The notes beneath the pieces are model-generated. The model saw only the letters and a list, made by a program, of their open reading frames with translations. It was not told the origin of the DNA and made no database searches. 64,000 bases of DNA, from assembly GCA_003222245.1 (NCBI GenBank), contig QHVH01000006.1:62001-126000 (forward strand), read 5' to 3'. This document shows positions 8,203 to 16,788 of this stretch, piece after piece (positions within the stretch are counted from its first letter, which is position 1; each line of letters begins with the position of its first letter). The stretch is from Blastocatellia bacterium AA13 (lineage in GTDB: Bacteria > Acidobacteriota > Blastocatellia > UBA7656). The position numbers were made by a program, and so were the translations under genes.

Positions 8203-9132
8203 ATGGGAAACAGGAATCGTGGGCGCTACGCTCAACAAGGCGGGCGTCAGGAGAACAGGTGGGGCCGCCCCTACGAAACAGAGCGGGAACACGAAGGCCA
8301 GTTTGGCGACTGGACGCCGACAGGCATTTCGCGCGGCCACGGGGAATCAGACCAGGAGCGCTATTCGCAAGAATATCAGCGCGGGCAGTATCGGCCGCAG
8401 ATCTTTCGCGGAGACCAGTATTACCCGCAGCCATTTCGAGGACAGCAATATCCGCAAGACCGCTTCGAAGGAAGCCAGCAATTTGACGACGATGATTACG
8501 AGTCAGGTTCCGACCGGCGCTCCGACTATTACGCGGAGACGCGCGGGCTCGACCGGGGCCGGTTTCAGCAGGGCGGCACGGGCTACGGACGCACGGGCTA
8601 TGGACGCACGAGCTATGGACGCACGGGAATGCAGAACCGAGAGTCACAGCGCCGGCTGGCCGCGCTGCCCTATGGAAGAGAGAGAGATTATGAGTCACGC
8701 GGTGAAGAACGCGGCTGGTGGGACCGTGCCTCGGACGAAGTGTCGTCCTGGTTCGGAGATGACGAGGCCGAACGCCGCCGGATGATGGATCACGCTCGCG
8801 ACGAGTCGCACAGGGGCCGCGGTCCGAAGGGCTACAAGCGATCCGACGAGAGGATCAAAGAAGACGTAAACGATCGCCTTACCGACAACATTATGCTGGA
8901 CGCTTCGGACATCGAGGTAGGAGTGAACGACGGCGATGTGGTTCTATCGGGTACGGTCAACAGCCGGTACGCGAAACGGTTGGCCGAAGACGTGGTAGAA
9001 GAGGTCTCGGGTGTTAAGAACGTCGAGAACCGGATCAGGGTGTCCCAACCGAATCGAGAATACATGGGCACGGGCGGCTCAACCGAAAGGACGAGTCCGC
9101 AGAGGAGCAAGTCGACTACGACCGGTTCCTAG
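8203..9132 (+). CDS. BON-domain stress-type protein with low-complexity N-terminus
   Basis: The C-terminal part (about residues 220-285) is a BON domain: KEDVNDRLTDNIMLDASDIEV, then VVLSGTVNSRYAKRLAEDVVEEVSGVKNVENRI. BON domains bind phospholipid or other envelope surfaces in OsmY-like stress proteins. Before it lies the run SSWFGDDEAERRR, common in soil-bacterial BON proteins. The first ~180 residues are a disordered tract rich in Gly, Arg, Gln and Tyr, with a short tandem repeat of the unit TGYGR/TSYGR near residue 125. No signal peptide is visible. The start is fixed by a strong AAGGAGG site 8 nt upstream. Confidence 0.85.
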   Translation: MGNRNRGRYAQQGGRQENRWGRPYETEREHEGQFGDWTPTGISRGHGESDQERYSQEYQRGQYRPQIFRGDQYYPQPFRGQQYPQDRFEGSQQFDDDDYESGSDRRSDYYAETRGLDRGRFQQGGTGYGRTGYGRTSYGRTGMQNRESQRRLAALPYGRERDYESRGEERGWWDRASDEVSSWFGDDEAERRRMMDHARDESHRGRGPKGYKRSDERIKEDVNDRLTDNIMLDASDIEVGVNDGDVVLSGTVNSRYAKRLAEDVVEEVSGVKNVENRIRVSQPNREYMGTGGSTERTSPQRSKSTTTGS

Positions 9133-9170
9133 TTTTAGCCGCATTAGAATAGGACTGCCGAGTACGACAG

Positions 9171-9207
9171 CGTCCCATCGTTGAAGGCTTTTCTCAACGG
9201 TGGGACG
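9171..9207 (+). terminator. Strong hairpin after the BON gene
   Basis: Arms CGTCCCATCGTTGA (9171-9184) and TCAACGGTGGGACG (9194-9207) pair over 14 bp with one G-T wobble and a 9-nt loop. It lies 38 nt after the BON stop codon and before the next gene, so termination is the natural role, although no long T-run follows. A TTG that could start the next gene at 9181 is buried in the left arm, which argues against that start. Confidence 0.55.
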
Positions 9208-9258
9208 CGTCGTTTGTGGTGTTGGACGGCGGTCTGCTTATTGCTTTGCGGCATTCTA

Positions 9259-11205
9259 ATGATCGTCTTTGGAGATTCCGAGTACAGTGAAACAGCGGCG
9301 AACTACGTTTCCCGCTTGCGGGTGCGTATAGGAAAGGCGCTTGCCTCGGCTCCGATCAGTCTGGATACGCTTCGAACAGTGCTGGTGTTTTCGGGTGAGC
9401 TGGAGCAGGCGCTCGAAGACGCGGCTGAACAAAATACGGCGCACATCGATCAAGCCGCGCTGAGCACGGCCCGCGCGATAACAATGCTGGCGGCAAAGAG
9501 CTTTCATGCCGCGTGGACTCGAGAGAATACCGGCTCGCCTTCGATCGAAGAACGAGGCCCGCTCATCAGGCTGCGGTCGCTGTTGGACTCGATAGCCGAC
9601 CTTGGCGATACCAGGCTCGCGATCAGAATGCCGGAAGGGTTCGCGTTCTATGGACTCCTTCCCGAGCAGTATCTCGCTTCAGCCGCTCAATGGATTGACG
9701 CTCATCGCGCCGAAGAATACCGGCAGGCGACCGTGGTCGGAATTCGCACGATCGGCTCCACGCTGTCCGCCATTGTCGCGGTCGCTCTGGAGGCAGCGAC
9801 TTGGAGAGTGCACCGATTCACCCTAAGACCGTCGGGCCTGCCGTTCAATCGCGAGGTCAAGCTTTCACCAAAGTCGCTTGGGCTGGCCAGGAGAGCGCCC
9901 GCGCTGGTCGTTGACGAAGGCCCCGGAATGTCCGGCTCTTCGATGGCCGCGGTAGCCGAAGCGCTCCTTCAGGCCGGCGTCCCCCGCTCTCGCATCAGCT
10001 TCCTCCCGCATCACGCTCTCAATATTGGTCTGAACGGCGGCTTCAACATTGGTTCGAATGGCGGCTCGGGTTTCGATTCGAACGAGAATTCAAAGAGGCC
10101 TCCGGAGAATTCCGGACCGGTGTCCGATCGGACTCTAGAGTGGTGGTCGAGCGTGAAGCAGTATTGGGCTCCGCTCGAAAGTATCAGATTTTGCAATGGA
10201 ACTCTCGGCGACGAACTCGCGGTTCTTGCTCGTGAACTCTGTGACGAGGGCGTACGAGCTGCACCAGTCACAGGCGAGACTTCGAGCAGGTTCTTAGAGG
10301 ACCGAGATGAGACGATTCCGACGCTATGCTCGATGTTCGAAAAGCCGAAGTATCTATTCGGAAATGAGGCAGGGAAGCGGCTGCTCTTCAAGTTTCAAGG
10401 GTTCTGTTCCGCGCCCGGAGGAAATGAATCGCTGGCCGAGATGCTCTGCCGTAGCGCCGCGGAACAATGCAAAATGAGCGGCGCTCCTCCGCCGATTGGA
10501 GTGCATCGTGGATTCGCGGCGATTCCGTGGGTCAACGGTTCGCATCTTTCACGATCCGATACTACTCCTGAAGTTCTTCGGCGCATCGGCGACTACGTGG
10601 CCGGAGTAGCCGGTGCTCGAATGACGGCCGATGAGTACGCCCAGGGCGCCTCGCGGTTGAATGAGATGCTGTACTGGAACACGTTCGAGCTTCTTGGAGA
10701 AAGAACGGCCGACGGGCTCCGGCAGCTCGTGACGGAAAGCTATCACGAAGGTCCCGAGCCGCTCGCGTACGGAGATGGGCGCTTATCGCCTGAGCATTGG
10801 TTAATGGATCAGCGCGGCGAGATTGTGAAGGTAAGCACGGGCGGACACGAATTCGACCATACCGTAGTGGGCAAACAGCCGATTGCCTGGGACCTCGCGG
10901 GAGCAATAGTTGAGTGGGAGCTTGACTCATCTGCTGTCGAGCTTTTGCTAAAAGCCTTCCGTGTAGCCGGCGGCGAATTACCGTCGCGGGCCGCGCTCAA
11001 ATTTTTTGAGTTGGCGTACGCTGCCTTCAGAGCGGGACAGTTGAGGATTAGTTCACAGGCGACCGCGGCTGGACCAGAGAAGGATCGCGCGAATGCCGCG
11101 GCGAATCGCTATCTTGGAATACTCAGGAATCTTTCAGTCGAGGCTGCCGATACCGATAAGGCAAGTGTAAATGAAAATCATCCGCCCCAAGCTGTATCTG
11201 TTTGA
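9259..11205 (+). CDS. Phosphoribosyltransferase-like / kinase-like fusion protein of unknown function
   Basis: I do not recognise a named family for the whole protein. About residue 215 there is a PRTase-style PRPP-binding loop: ALVVDEGPGMSGSSMAAVAEAL, with an acidic residue before a Gly/Ser-rich turn. About residue 124 lies MPEGFAFYGLLPEQY, likely also part of this module. Around residues 500-555, YGDGRLSPEHWLMD and later AWDLAGAIVEWEL resemble the Brenner and DFG regions of aminoglycoside/choline-kinase folds, but with tyrosine where HGD is usual, so kinase activity is doubtful. An in-frame imperfect repeat (NIGLNGGF, NIGSNGGS) forms a linker near residue 255. The ATG at 9259 is preferred; an in-frame TTG at 9181 lies in a hairpin. 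The gene overlaps the following HAD gene by 35 nt, suggesting joint function. Confidence 0.6.
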   Translation: MIVFGDSEYSETAANYVSRLRVRIGKALASAPISLDTLRTVLVFSGELEQALEDAAEQNTAHIDQAALSTARAITMLAAKSFHAAWTRENTGSPSIEERGPLIRLRSLLDSIADLGDTRLAIRMPEGFAFYGLLPEQYLASAAQWIDAHRAEEYRQATVVGIRTIGSTLSAIVAVALEAATWRVHRFTLRPSGLPFNREVKLSPKSLGLARRAPALVVDEGPGMSGSSMAAVAEALLQAGVPRSRISFLPHHALNIGLNGGFNIGSNGGSGFDSNENSKRPPENSGPVSDRTLEWWSSVKQYWAPLESIRFCNGTLGDELAVLARELCDEGVRAAPVTGETSSRFLEDRDETIPTLCSMFEKPKYLFGNEAGKRLLFKFQGFCSAPGGNESLAEMLCRSAAEQCKMSGAPPPIGVHRGFAAIPWVNGSHLSRSDTTPEVLRRIGDYVAGVAGARMTADEYAQGASRLNEMLYWNTFELLGERTADGLRQLVTESYHEGPEPLAYGDGRLSPEHWLMDQRGEIVKVSTGGHEFDHTVVGKQPIAWDLAGAIVEWELDSSAVELLLKAFRVAGGELPSRAALKFFELAYAAFRAGQLRISSQATAAGPEKDRANAAANRYLGILRNLSVEAADTDKASVNENHPPQAVSV

Positions 11206-11656
11206 TGTAGACGGTACATTGCGCTGGACTACGATCCCTGGTCAGCCCTGTCCTTATCGGCCTGGAGAGTGGCGGTTGATGCCGCGTGTTTGCGAAACGC
11301 TGCGGAGAATAGACTGGGGACCTGAAGGCGCAGCGCTCGGGATTGCTTCGAATCAGGACGGCGTTGCGGAGAGCCGGTTGAGCGAGGCCATGGCGCACAG
11401 CATGATCGTCGATACGTTGAAAGAGGCGATCGGCTTTCTTCCGGTGAATTGCGCGATCGAGATTTGCGTTTGCGGCGCGAAGTCTTCTTGTGAGCGCCGC
11501 AAGCCTGGTGCCGAGATGCTGAACTCCGCGATCCGGCGTTTTGGCGTGCCTCCGGGTGAGGTTCTTTTCGTCGGAGATCTCGAGTCTGATCGACAGGCAG
11601 CGTTCAACGCGGGGGTTCGCTTCACGTGGTCGTGGGATTTTTTTGGATGGCGCTAA
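11171..11656 (+). CDS. HAD-IIIA phosphatase (GmhB/HisB-N-like)
   Basis: The nucleophile motif is at the N-terminus, LYLFDVDGTLRW, followed by the motif II region LGIASNQDGVAES and motif IV VLFVGDLESDRQAAFNAGVRF. The spacing and 161-residue length match the HAD-IIIA group, which removes phosphate from sugar bisphosphates (GmhB) or histidinol phosphate. A segment with four cysteines (CAIEICVCGAKSSCERRKPG) resembles the zinc-binding loop of GmhB. The start overlaps the preceding fusion gene by 35 nt. The glycan island that begins 420 bp further on makes a role in sugar-phosphate metabolism plausible. Confidence 0.75.
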   Translation: MKIIRPKLYLFDVDGTLRWTTIPGQPCPYRPGEWRLMPRVCETLRRIDWGPEGAALGIASNQDGVAESRLSEAMAHSMIVDTLKEAIGFLPVNCAIEICVCGAKSSCERRKPGAEMLNSAIRRFGVPPGEVLFVGDLESDRQAAFNAGVRFTWSWDFFGWR

Positions 11657-12077
11657 CGTAATCTCTTGGACTATTTGCCTGACTCGTATTGCTGCATATG
11701 TATCGATCACATACGTGCTGCCGAAGATGGAATGCCGGGTTCGGTTTACCTCTGGGATGTTCGCATAAAGATTTTTCTTCGCGGAGTCGTTGACCGTCTC
11801 GCTCGTTCGCCTCTACTTACAATCTTCTAAGGTACTTACCTTGCGAAACCGGTAAAGAGAGTGTTGGTGGTTTCTGATCGAGCCGTCCCTTCTGGCTCCC
11901 GCAAGCCCCTGAGCGTGAGCAGTCATAGGTTTGAAAACCGGAATCGGAATTGCTCTAGACTTGGCGCGCAGTCTTCAGAATGTCGACGGAAGCAGGCGCC
12001 GCATCCCGTTTCGGGCGCTTGGCCGCGTGCGTTCATGGAGACGCGCGAGAGAACAGCAACCCTGGAGGAGAAACTAG
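11657..12077 (+). other. Intergenic region ahead of the glycan island
   Basis: No coding frame, tRNA or repeat is convincing. The region presumably carries the promoter of the island; I could not find a clear -35/-10 pair. A GGAGGAG ribosome site at 12064-12070 precedes the GTG start at 12078. Confidence 0.4.
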
Positions 12078-13196
12078 GTGAAGGATCATATCCTCATTAC
12101 TGGAGGAGCGGGATTCATCGGCTCGCATCTAGCGGATGAGCTGCTCAAGAGGGGCTATCGAGTGCGAGTCCTGGATTGCCTCTCGGCTCAAGTCCATGGC
12201 CCCGGACAGGCGCGGCCGGACTATCTCAACCCCGAAGTTGAATTACAGATCGGCGATGTTCGCGATCCCGACGCCGCGGCGAACGCTCTGGAAGGCGTCG
12301 ACGCGGTCTTTCATTTTGCCGCCGCCGTGGGCGTTGGCCAGAGCATGTATCAGGTCAACCACTACACGAGCGTCAACAACCTCGGCACGGCCGTTCTCCT
12401 TGAAGAATTAATTCAAAAGCAGGTTCAGCGTCTGATAGTCGCGTCCAGCATGAGCATTTACGGCGAAGGCTTATACCAGACGCACGGCGGCGACATATGT
12501 TCTCCCGAGGGACGGGGGCTCGAGCAGTTGAAAAATCGCAAGTGGGAGTCCCGGGCCGCGAATGGGTCCGACCTGCTTCCGATCCCGACGCCGGAGACTA
12601 AACCTGCATCGCTCTCGTCGGTGTACGCGCTCTCCAAATACGATCAGGAGAGGCTCTGTCTTCTGATCGGCCGCGCGTACGGCATACCTACCGTAGCCTT
12701 GCGCTTTTTCAATGTGTATGGGAGCCGCCAGGCGGCCTCGAATCCTTACACCGGCGTGCTTGCGATCTTCGCTTCTCGCCTGCTGAACGATCACGCGCCG
12801 CTCGTGTTCGAAGACGGAAAACAGCGGCGTGACTTCGTCAGCGTCTATGACGTGGTTCAGGCCTGCGTGCTTGCGCTTGAAGAGAAATCGGTAAGCGACG
12901 CCGTGTTTAACGTAGGCAGCGGCAGATCCTACACCGTTCTCGAAACGGCTGCCGCGCTGTCGAAAGTTCTGGGAAAGGAGCATATCGATCCTCAGATCAC
13001 CGAGACTTATCGGATGGGTGACATACGCCATTGCTTCGCCGACATCCGTTTGGCTCGGGCCGTTCTTGGATATGAACCGCACTACACTCTCGAAAATGGA
13101 CTGGGAGAGCTAGCCGAGTGGCTCGAAGGACAACAGGTAATCGACCGGGTGGCGGAAGCACAGACAGAACTGGCTTCGAGGGGACTGGCACTATGA
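12078..13196 (+). CDS. NAD-dependent sugar-nucleotide epimerase/dehydratase (extended SDR)
   Basis: An extended SDR with the Rossmann motif ILITGGAGFIGSHLADELL at residue 5, DAVFHFAAAVGVGQSM, the serine region VASSMSIYGEG and the catalytic tyrosine-lysine pair in SSVYALSKYDQERL. Such enzymes epimerise or dehydrate NDP-hexoses; the SMSIYGEG region is typical of the UDP-glucose / dTDP-rhamnose 4-epimerase branch. A cytoplasmic enzyme supplying precursors for the glycan. It starts with GTG at 12078, 7 nt after GGAGGAG, and its stop overlaps the next gene (ATGA at 13193-13196). The exact substrate is not decidable. Confidence 0.87.
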   Translation: MKDHILITGGAGFIGSHLADELLKRGYRVRVLDCLSAQVHGPGQARPDYLNPEVELQIGDVRDPDAAANALEGVDAVFHFAAAVGVGQSMYQVNHYTSVNNLGTAVLLEELIQKQVQRLIVASSMSIYGEGLYQTHGGDICSPEGRGLEQLKNRKWESRAANGSDLLPIPTPETKPASLSSVYALSKYDQERLCLLIGRAYGIPTVALRFFNVYGSRQAASNPYTGVLAIFASRLLNDHAPLVFEDGKQRRDFVSVYDVVQACVLALEEKSVSDAVFNVGSGRSYTVLETAAALSKVLGKEHIDPQITETYRMGDIRHCFADIRLARAVLGYEPHYTLENGLGELAEWLEGQQVIDRVAEAQTELASRGLAL

Positions 13197-14416
13197 ACGA
13201 AGCAGCAAATCGAAATGGATCGAAGGCAGCGCGCAAAAATAACAAAACAGAATCGAACGGCGGATCGGCCCGAACGAACGGCCATCGACGGCCCGTGCTT
13301 ATAACCGGAGGCGCGGGATTCATCGGCTCCAATCTTGCGCACCGCCTGCTCGCTTCAGGCGAACGCGTAATCATCTTTGACAATCTATCTAGACCGGGTG
13401 TCGAGCTCAATTTGCGATGGCTCCGAAGCCTTTACCCGAACACGCTTGAAGTTCAGATTGCGGATGTGCGGGATTTTAGGACGTTGCTGACGGCGGTCAG
13501 CCGCGCCTCGCACGTATTTCATCTTGCGGCACAGGTCGCGGTGACTACCAGCCTGAAAGATCCGATCTTCGACTTTGAAGTCAACACGCGAGGGACGCTG
13601 AATCTTCTGGAGGCGTTGAGGACGCAAAAGAATCCGCCGCCGCTTCTATTCACGTCGACCAACAAAGTATATGGCGATCTCGCGCATCTCGAGTTAACTC
13701 CGGATTCGACGCGCTACTGTCCAACCGATACCGGCATCCTCAGCCGCGGCGTAAGTGAAGAGACTCAACTCGATTTTCACAGCCCATACGGATGTTCGAA
13801 GGGAATCGCCGACCAGTACGTGCTCGATTACGCGCGCACGTTTGATCTGCCGACGACTGTCTTTCGAATGAGCTGCATCTATGGGCCGCATCAGTTCGGG
13901 AATGAAGACCAGGGATGGGTCGCGCACTTTTTGATTCGGGCAGTCAACGAGGAGCCGATAACAATCTACGGTGATGGACGACAGGTGCGGGACGTGTTGT
14001 TCGTCGAAGATCTGGTCAGCGCGTTCCTGCTCGCCAGGGAGAATCTCCCGGCTGTCGTCGGCAACGCATTCAACATCGGGGGCGGTCCCGCCAACACTAC
14101 GAGCCTATTAGAGCTGGTCGGACGACTTGAGCGGATGCTGAATCGTCCCTGTAAGCTCGACTTCGACACGATCCGAAGAGGCGACCAGCCTTACTACGTG
14201 TCGGACACGACCAAGTTTCGCGAGGCTACGGGCTGGTCACCGGAGGTCGGAATTCGAGAAGGTCTCGATCGGCTGCACGGTTGGATACTCGAATCGAGCG
14301 GTCGACTCTTGTTGGCCGTGACCGCACATCAAGCGTCCCAGCCGCTCCTGAATGTACCGGCCCTATCCGGAGGCAGCTCCGATGGCAGGGCTGCAATCTC
14401 GGGGGTGAGGAAGTGA
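13193..14416 (+). CDS. NAD-dependent epimerase, CDP-paratose 2-epimerase-like
   Basis: A second extended SDR (407 residues): PVLITGGAGFIGSNLAHRLL near residue 35, HVFHLAAQVAVTTSL, then LLFTSTNKVYGDL, where STNKVYG is typical of CDP-paratose/tyvelose 2-epimerase-like enzymes, and the Tyr-Lys pair in HSPYGCSKGIADQY. The ATG overlaps the previous stop by 4 nt, and the stop overlaps the GTG of the next gene, so the three are coupled. An N-terminal ~30-residue tail is rich in Asn and Lys. It is not a simple duplicate of the previous gene: key motifs differ. Confidence 0.85.
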   Translation: MNEAANRNGSKAARKNNKTESNGGSARTNGHRRPVLITGGAGFIGSNLAHRLLASGERVIIFDNLSRPGVELNLRWLRSLYPNTLEVQIADVRDFRTLLTAVSRASHVFHLAAQVAVTTSLKDPIFDFEVNTRGTLNLLEALRTQKNPPPLLFTSTNKVYGDLAHLELTPDSTRYCPTDTGILSRGVSEETQLDFHSPYGCSKGIADQYVLDYARTFDLPTTVFRMSCIYGPHQFGNEDQGWVAHFLIRAVNEEPITIYGDGRQVRDVLFVEDLVSAFLLARENLPAVVGNAFNIGGGPANTTSLLELVGRLERMLNRPCKLDFDTIRRGDQPYYVSDTTKFREATGWSPEVGIREGLDRLHGWILESSGRLLLAVTAHQASQPLLNVPALSGGSSDGRAAISGVRK

Positions 14417-15366
14417 AGGCCGCGGTGATCGCCGAGCCGCGGCGGGTGCTCCTTTGCGAGAACGGGGTTCCGGAACCGGGCTCCGGCCAAATTCGCATTC
14501 GCGTGGATGGCTGCGGCGTGTGCGGCTCAAATCTACCGTTGTGGGAAGGCAAGCCTTGGTTCAAGTATCCGCTTGAGCCCGGCATGCCCGGTCACGAAGG
14601 GTGGGGCGTAGTCGACGCCGTTGCGGCGGACGTGCGCCGGCCGGTAATCGGCGAACGAGTGGCGATGCTCTCTTATAACGCATTCGCGGAATACGATCTC
14701 GCAAAAGCTGATGCCGTCGTGGCGCTGCCGCCTTCGATTCGAAATAAGCCTTTTCCCGGCGAATCGATCGGCTGTGCGATGAACGTATTCGATCGCAGCC
14801 GAATTGTTTCGGGACAAACGGTAGCCGTAGTCGGAATCGGATTCATCGGAGCGCTGTTGGTTCGCCTTGCGTCTCAAGCGGGTGCCGAAGTCATCGCAAT
14901 CTCGCGTAGACCCTTTGCGCTGGAGATTGCGCGAAGCTGCGGGGCCGCGCATCTGATTCCGATGGACGACCACGAGCGAATACTGGATCGGGTTAACCGG
15001 ATCACCTGTGGAAAGGGCTGCGAGCGGGTGATCGAGGCCGTAGGGTTGCAGTGGCCGCTCGATCTGGCCACTGCAATGACGGCCGAACGCGGCCGGTTGA
15101 TAATCGCCGGATATCATCAGGACGGCCCGAGGCAAATCGATATGCAGCTCTGGAACTGGCGAGGCCTCGACGTCATTAACGCACACGAACGCAATCAAGC
15201 CGTCTACCTCGACGGTATGCAAAAAGCGGTCGACGCGATGGTCCAAGGAGATCTTGATCTCGATTGTCTATTGACGCACGGTTTCAGCCTGGATCGGCTG
15301 GGCGACGCGTTTGAAGCTATGCGCACCCGCCCGGACGGCTTCCTCAAGGCCTTTGTTACCGCATGA
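14413..15366 (+). CDS. MDR-family (zinc-type) alcohol dehydrogenase
   Basis: The catalytic domain begins KAAVIAEPRRVLLCENGVPEPG and carries CGVCGSN (zinc cysteine, about residue 36) and MPGHEGWG. The Rossmann motif VAVVGIGFIGALLVRLASQAG follows near residue 137. The lobe-zinc cysteines of classical alcohol dehydrogenases are missing. At 317 residues it is short for the family. The GTG start at 14413 overlaps the previous stop; a longer upstream frame is only the shadow of the epimerase tail. Probably oxidises or reduces a sugar or polyol intermediate, jointly with the coupled Gfo/Idh enzyme downstream. Confidence 0.85.
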   Translation: MKAAVIAEPRRVLLCENGVPEPGSGQIRIRVDGCGVCGSNLPLWEGKPWFKYPLEPGMPGHEGWGVVDAVAADVRRPVIGERVAMLSYNAFAEYDLAKADAVVALPPSIRNKPFPGESIGCAMNVFDRSRIVSGQTVAVVGIGFIGALLVRLASQAGAEVIAISRRPFALEIARSCGAAHLIPMDDHERILDRVNRITCGKGCERVIEAVGLQWPLDLATAMTAERGRLIIAGYHQDGPRQIDMQLWNWRGLDVINAHERNQAVYLDGMQKAVDAMVQGDLDLDCLLTHGFSLDRLGDAFEAMRTRPDGFLKAFVTA

Positions 15367-16409
15367 GTGAATCGACAAAGCGGGTTTGCGAGAAGATGGC
15401 CGGAACCTCACCGCGCCTGGGATTCCTTGGGGTCGGCTGGATAGGCCTTCAGCGGCTTCAGGCAATCGCCGACCGCGGCGTAGCCGAAATTGCCGCAATC
15501 GCCGATCCCAATCCGGAGATGTCGATGTCGGCGGCGGCGGTTGCGCCCGACGCAGCGCGAATGACATCGATGGATGAAATCCTCGAACAGCGATTGGACG
15601 GACTGGTGATTGCGACTCCAAGCGCTCTTCACGCCGAACAGGCGGTGAAAGCGCTCGAGCATGGCATCGCCGTGTTTTGCCAGAAGCCGCTGGGCCGGAC
15701 GGCCAAAGAAACCAGACGCGTAGTCGATGCCGCCCGCGCGGCGAATCGCCTGCTGTGCGTGGATATGTGCTACCGGTTCACCAGCGGTATGGCCAACGTC
15801 CGCGAGATGGTGCGGGCGAGACAACTCGGCGACGTCTACGCCGTCAATCTCATCTTTCACAATGCCTATGGCCCGGACAAAAGCTGGTTCTATGATCCGA
15901 GCTTATCGGGCGGCGGCTGTTTGCTCGATCTCGGCATTCATCTTGTCGATCTGGCTCTGTGGGTGATGGACTCGCCGACGCTCGTGCGCTTATCGAGCTC
16001 TTTGCACGAAGGCGGCAAGCCGTTTTCTCCAGGAGCGGGAGTAGAGGATCACGCGGCCGCGCTGTTGGAATTTGATAACGGCGCGACGGTGCAGCTTGCC
16101 TGTTCGTGGAAGCTTCAGGCCGGACAGGACTGCGTCATCGAAGCTTCGTTTTACGGGACCCGAGGCGGAGCGACGTTTCGCAACGTGGGAGGCTCCTTCG
16201 TTGACTTCGTCGCCGAGCAGTTCTCGTCGACCACGCGAAAGATTGTGAGCGAGCCGCCCGACGACTGGGGCGGAAGAGCGGCCCTGGCCTGGGCCCTTCG
16301 GCTTCAAGAAAACCGCGGCTTCGATCCCGCGGCCGAACAACTGGTCGAGGTCGCATCAATATTGGACCGAATCTATGGACGCTCATTCAGTGAGGCTAAG
16401 CAATCCTGA
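15363..16409 (+). CDS. Gfo/Idh/MocA-family oxidoreductase
   Basis: N-terminal Rossmann fold with LGFLGVGWIGLQRLQAI (about residue 19), then VIATPSALHAEQAVKALEHGIAVFCQKPLGRT, where the lysine-proline pair is the conserved EKP-type motif (Q replaces E here). The C-terminal domain has GGGCLLDLGIHLVDLALWVM, the conserved G-x-D-x-G-x-H segment. These NAD(P)-dependent enzymes oxidise sugars, inositols or UDP-sugars. Start overlaps the preceding dehydrogenase stop by 4 nt (ATGA). Confidence 0.88.
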   Translation: MSESTKRVCEKMAGTSPRLGFLGVGWIGLQRLQAIADRGVAEIAAIADPNPEMSMSAAAVAPDAARMTSMDEILEQRLDGLVIATPSALHAEQAVKALEHGIAVFCQKPLGRTAKETRRVVDAARAANRLLCVDMCYRFTSGMANVREMVRARQLGDVYAVNLIFHNAYGPDKSWFYDPSLSGGGCLLDLGIHLVDLALWVMDSPTLVRLSSSLHEGGKPFSPGAGVEDHAAALLEFDNGATVQLACSWKLQAGQDCVIEASFYGTRGGATFRNVGGSFVDFVAEQFSSTTRKIVSEPPDDWGGRAALAWALRLQENRGFDPAAEQLVEVASILDRIYGRSFSEAKQS

Positions 16410-16432
16410 GCAGCGGTTGAAAGGAGGTTCTC

Positions 16433-16714
16433 ATGTCTTCAAAAGCACAAGTCACGATAGATCACGAGGCGATTAAAGAATGGGTTGAGGCCCGCGAAGG
16501 CAAACCGGCCCGCGTGAAAGGGACCGGCGGCAAAGATGATCCCGGATTGCTGCGGATCGACTTTCCCGGCTATAGCGGCGAGGAAACTCTCGAGGAGATT
16601 TCCTGGGACGAGTTCTTCGAAAAATTCGAAGAGAGCGGACTTGCTTTTCTCTTCCAGGAAGAGACAGCGGGCGGCGACGAGAGCCGATTCAGCAGGCTTA
16701 TCAGCCGGGAATAA
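16433..16714 (+). CDS. Small conserved acidic protein of unknown function
   Basis: A 93-residue acidic protein preceded by a near-perfect AAAGGAGG site, so it is clearly translated. It has no signal peptide and no known catalytic motif. The segments IKEWVEAREGKPARVKGTG, GLLRIDFPGY and LEEISWDEFFEKFEE, followed by LAFLFQEETAGGDESRFSRLISR, look like a compact conserved domain. I recall similar short proteins sometimes carrying misleading branching-enzyme annotations; nothing in the sequence supports that activity. It sits 24 nt after the oxidoreductase, within the glycan operon. Confidence 0.75.
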   Translation: MSSKAQVTIDHEAIKEWVEAREGKPARVKGTGGKDDPGLLRIDFPGYSGEETLEEISWDEFFEKFEESGLAFLFQEETAGGDESRFSRLISRE

Positions 16715-16788
16715 CTCACTCACCGGGGAGCTTCAAAGTCATGGCTGAGCGAATAGATCAATGGAAGGGTCGTCAGAGGGGGCGTGTT

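Noticed and set aside
11861-12139. Small gene before the first epimerase
   Set aside because: No ribosome site and it runs into the start of the epimerase gene; its protein has no domain-like pattern.
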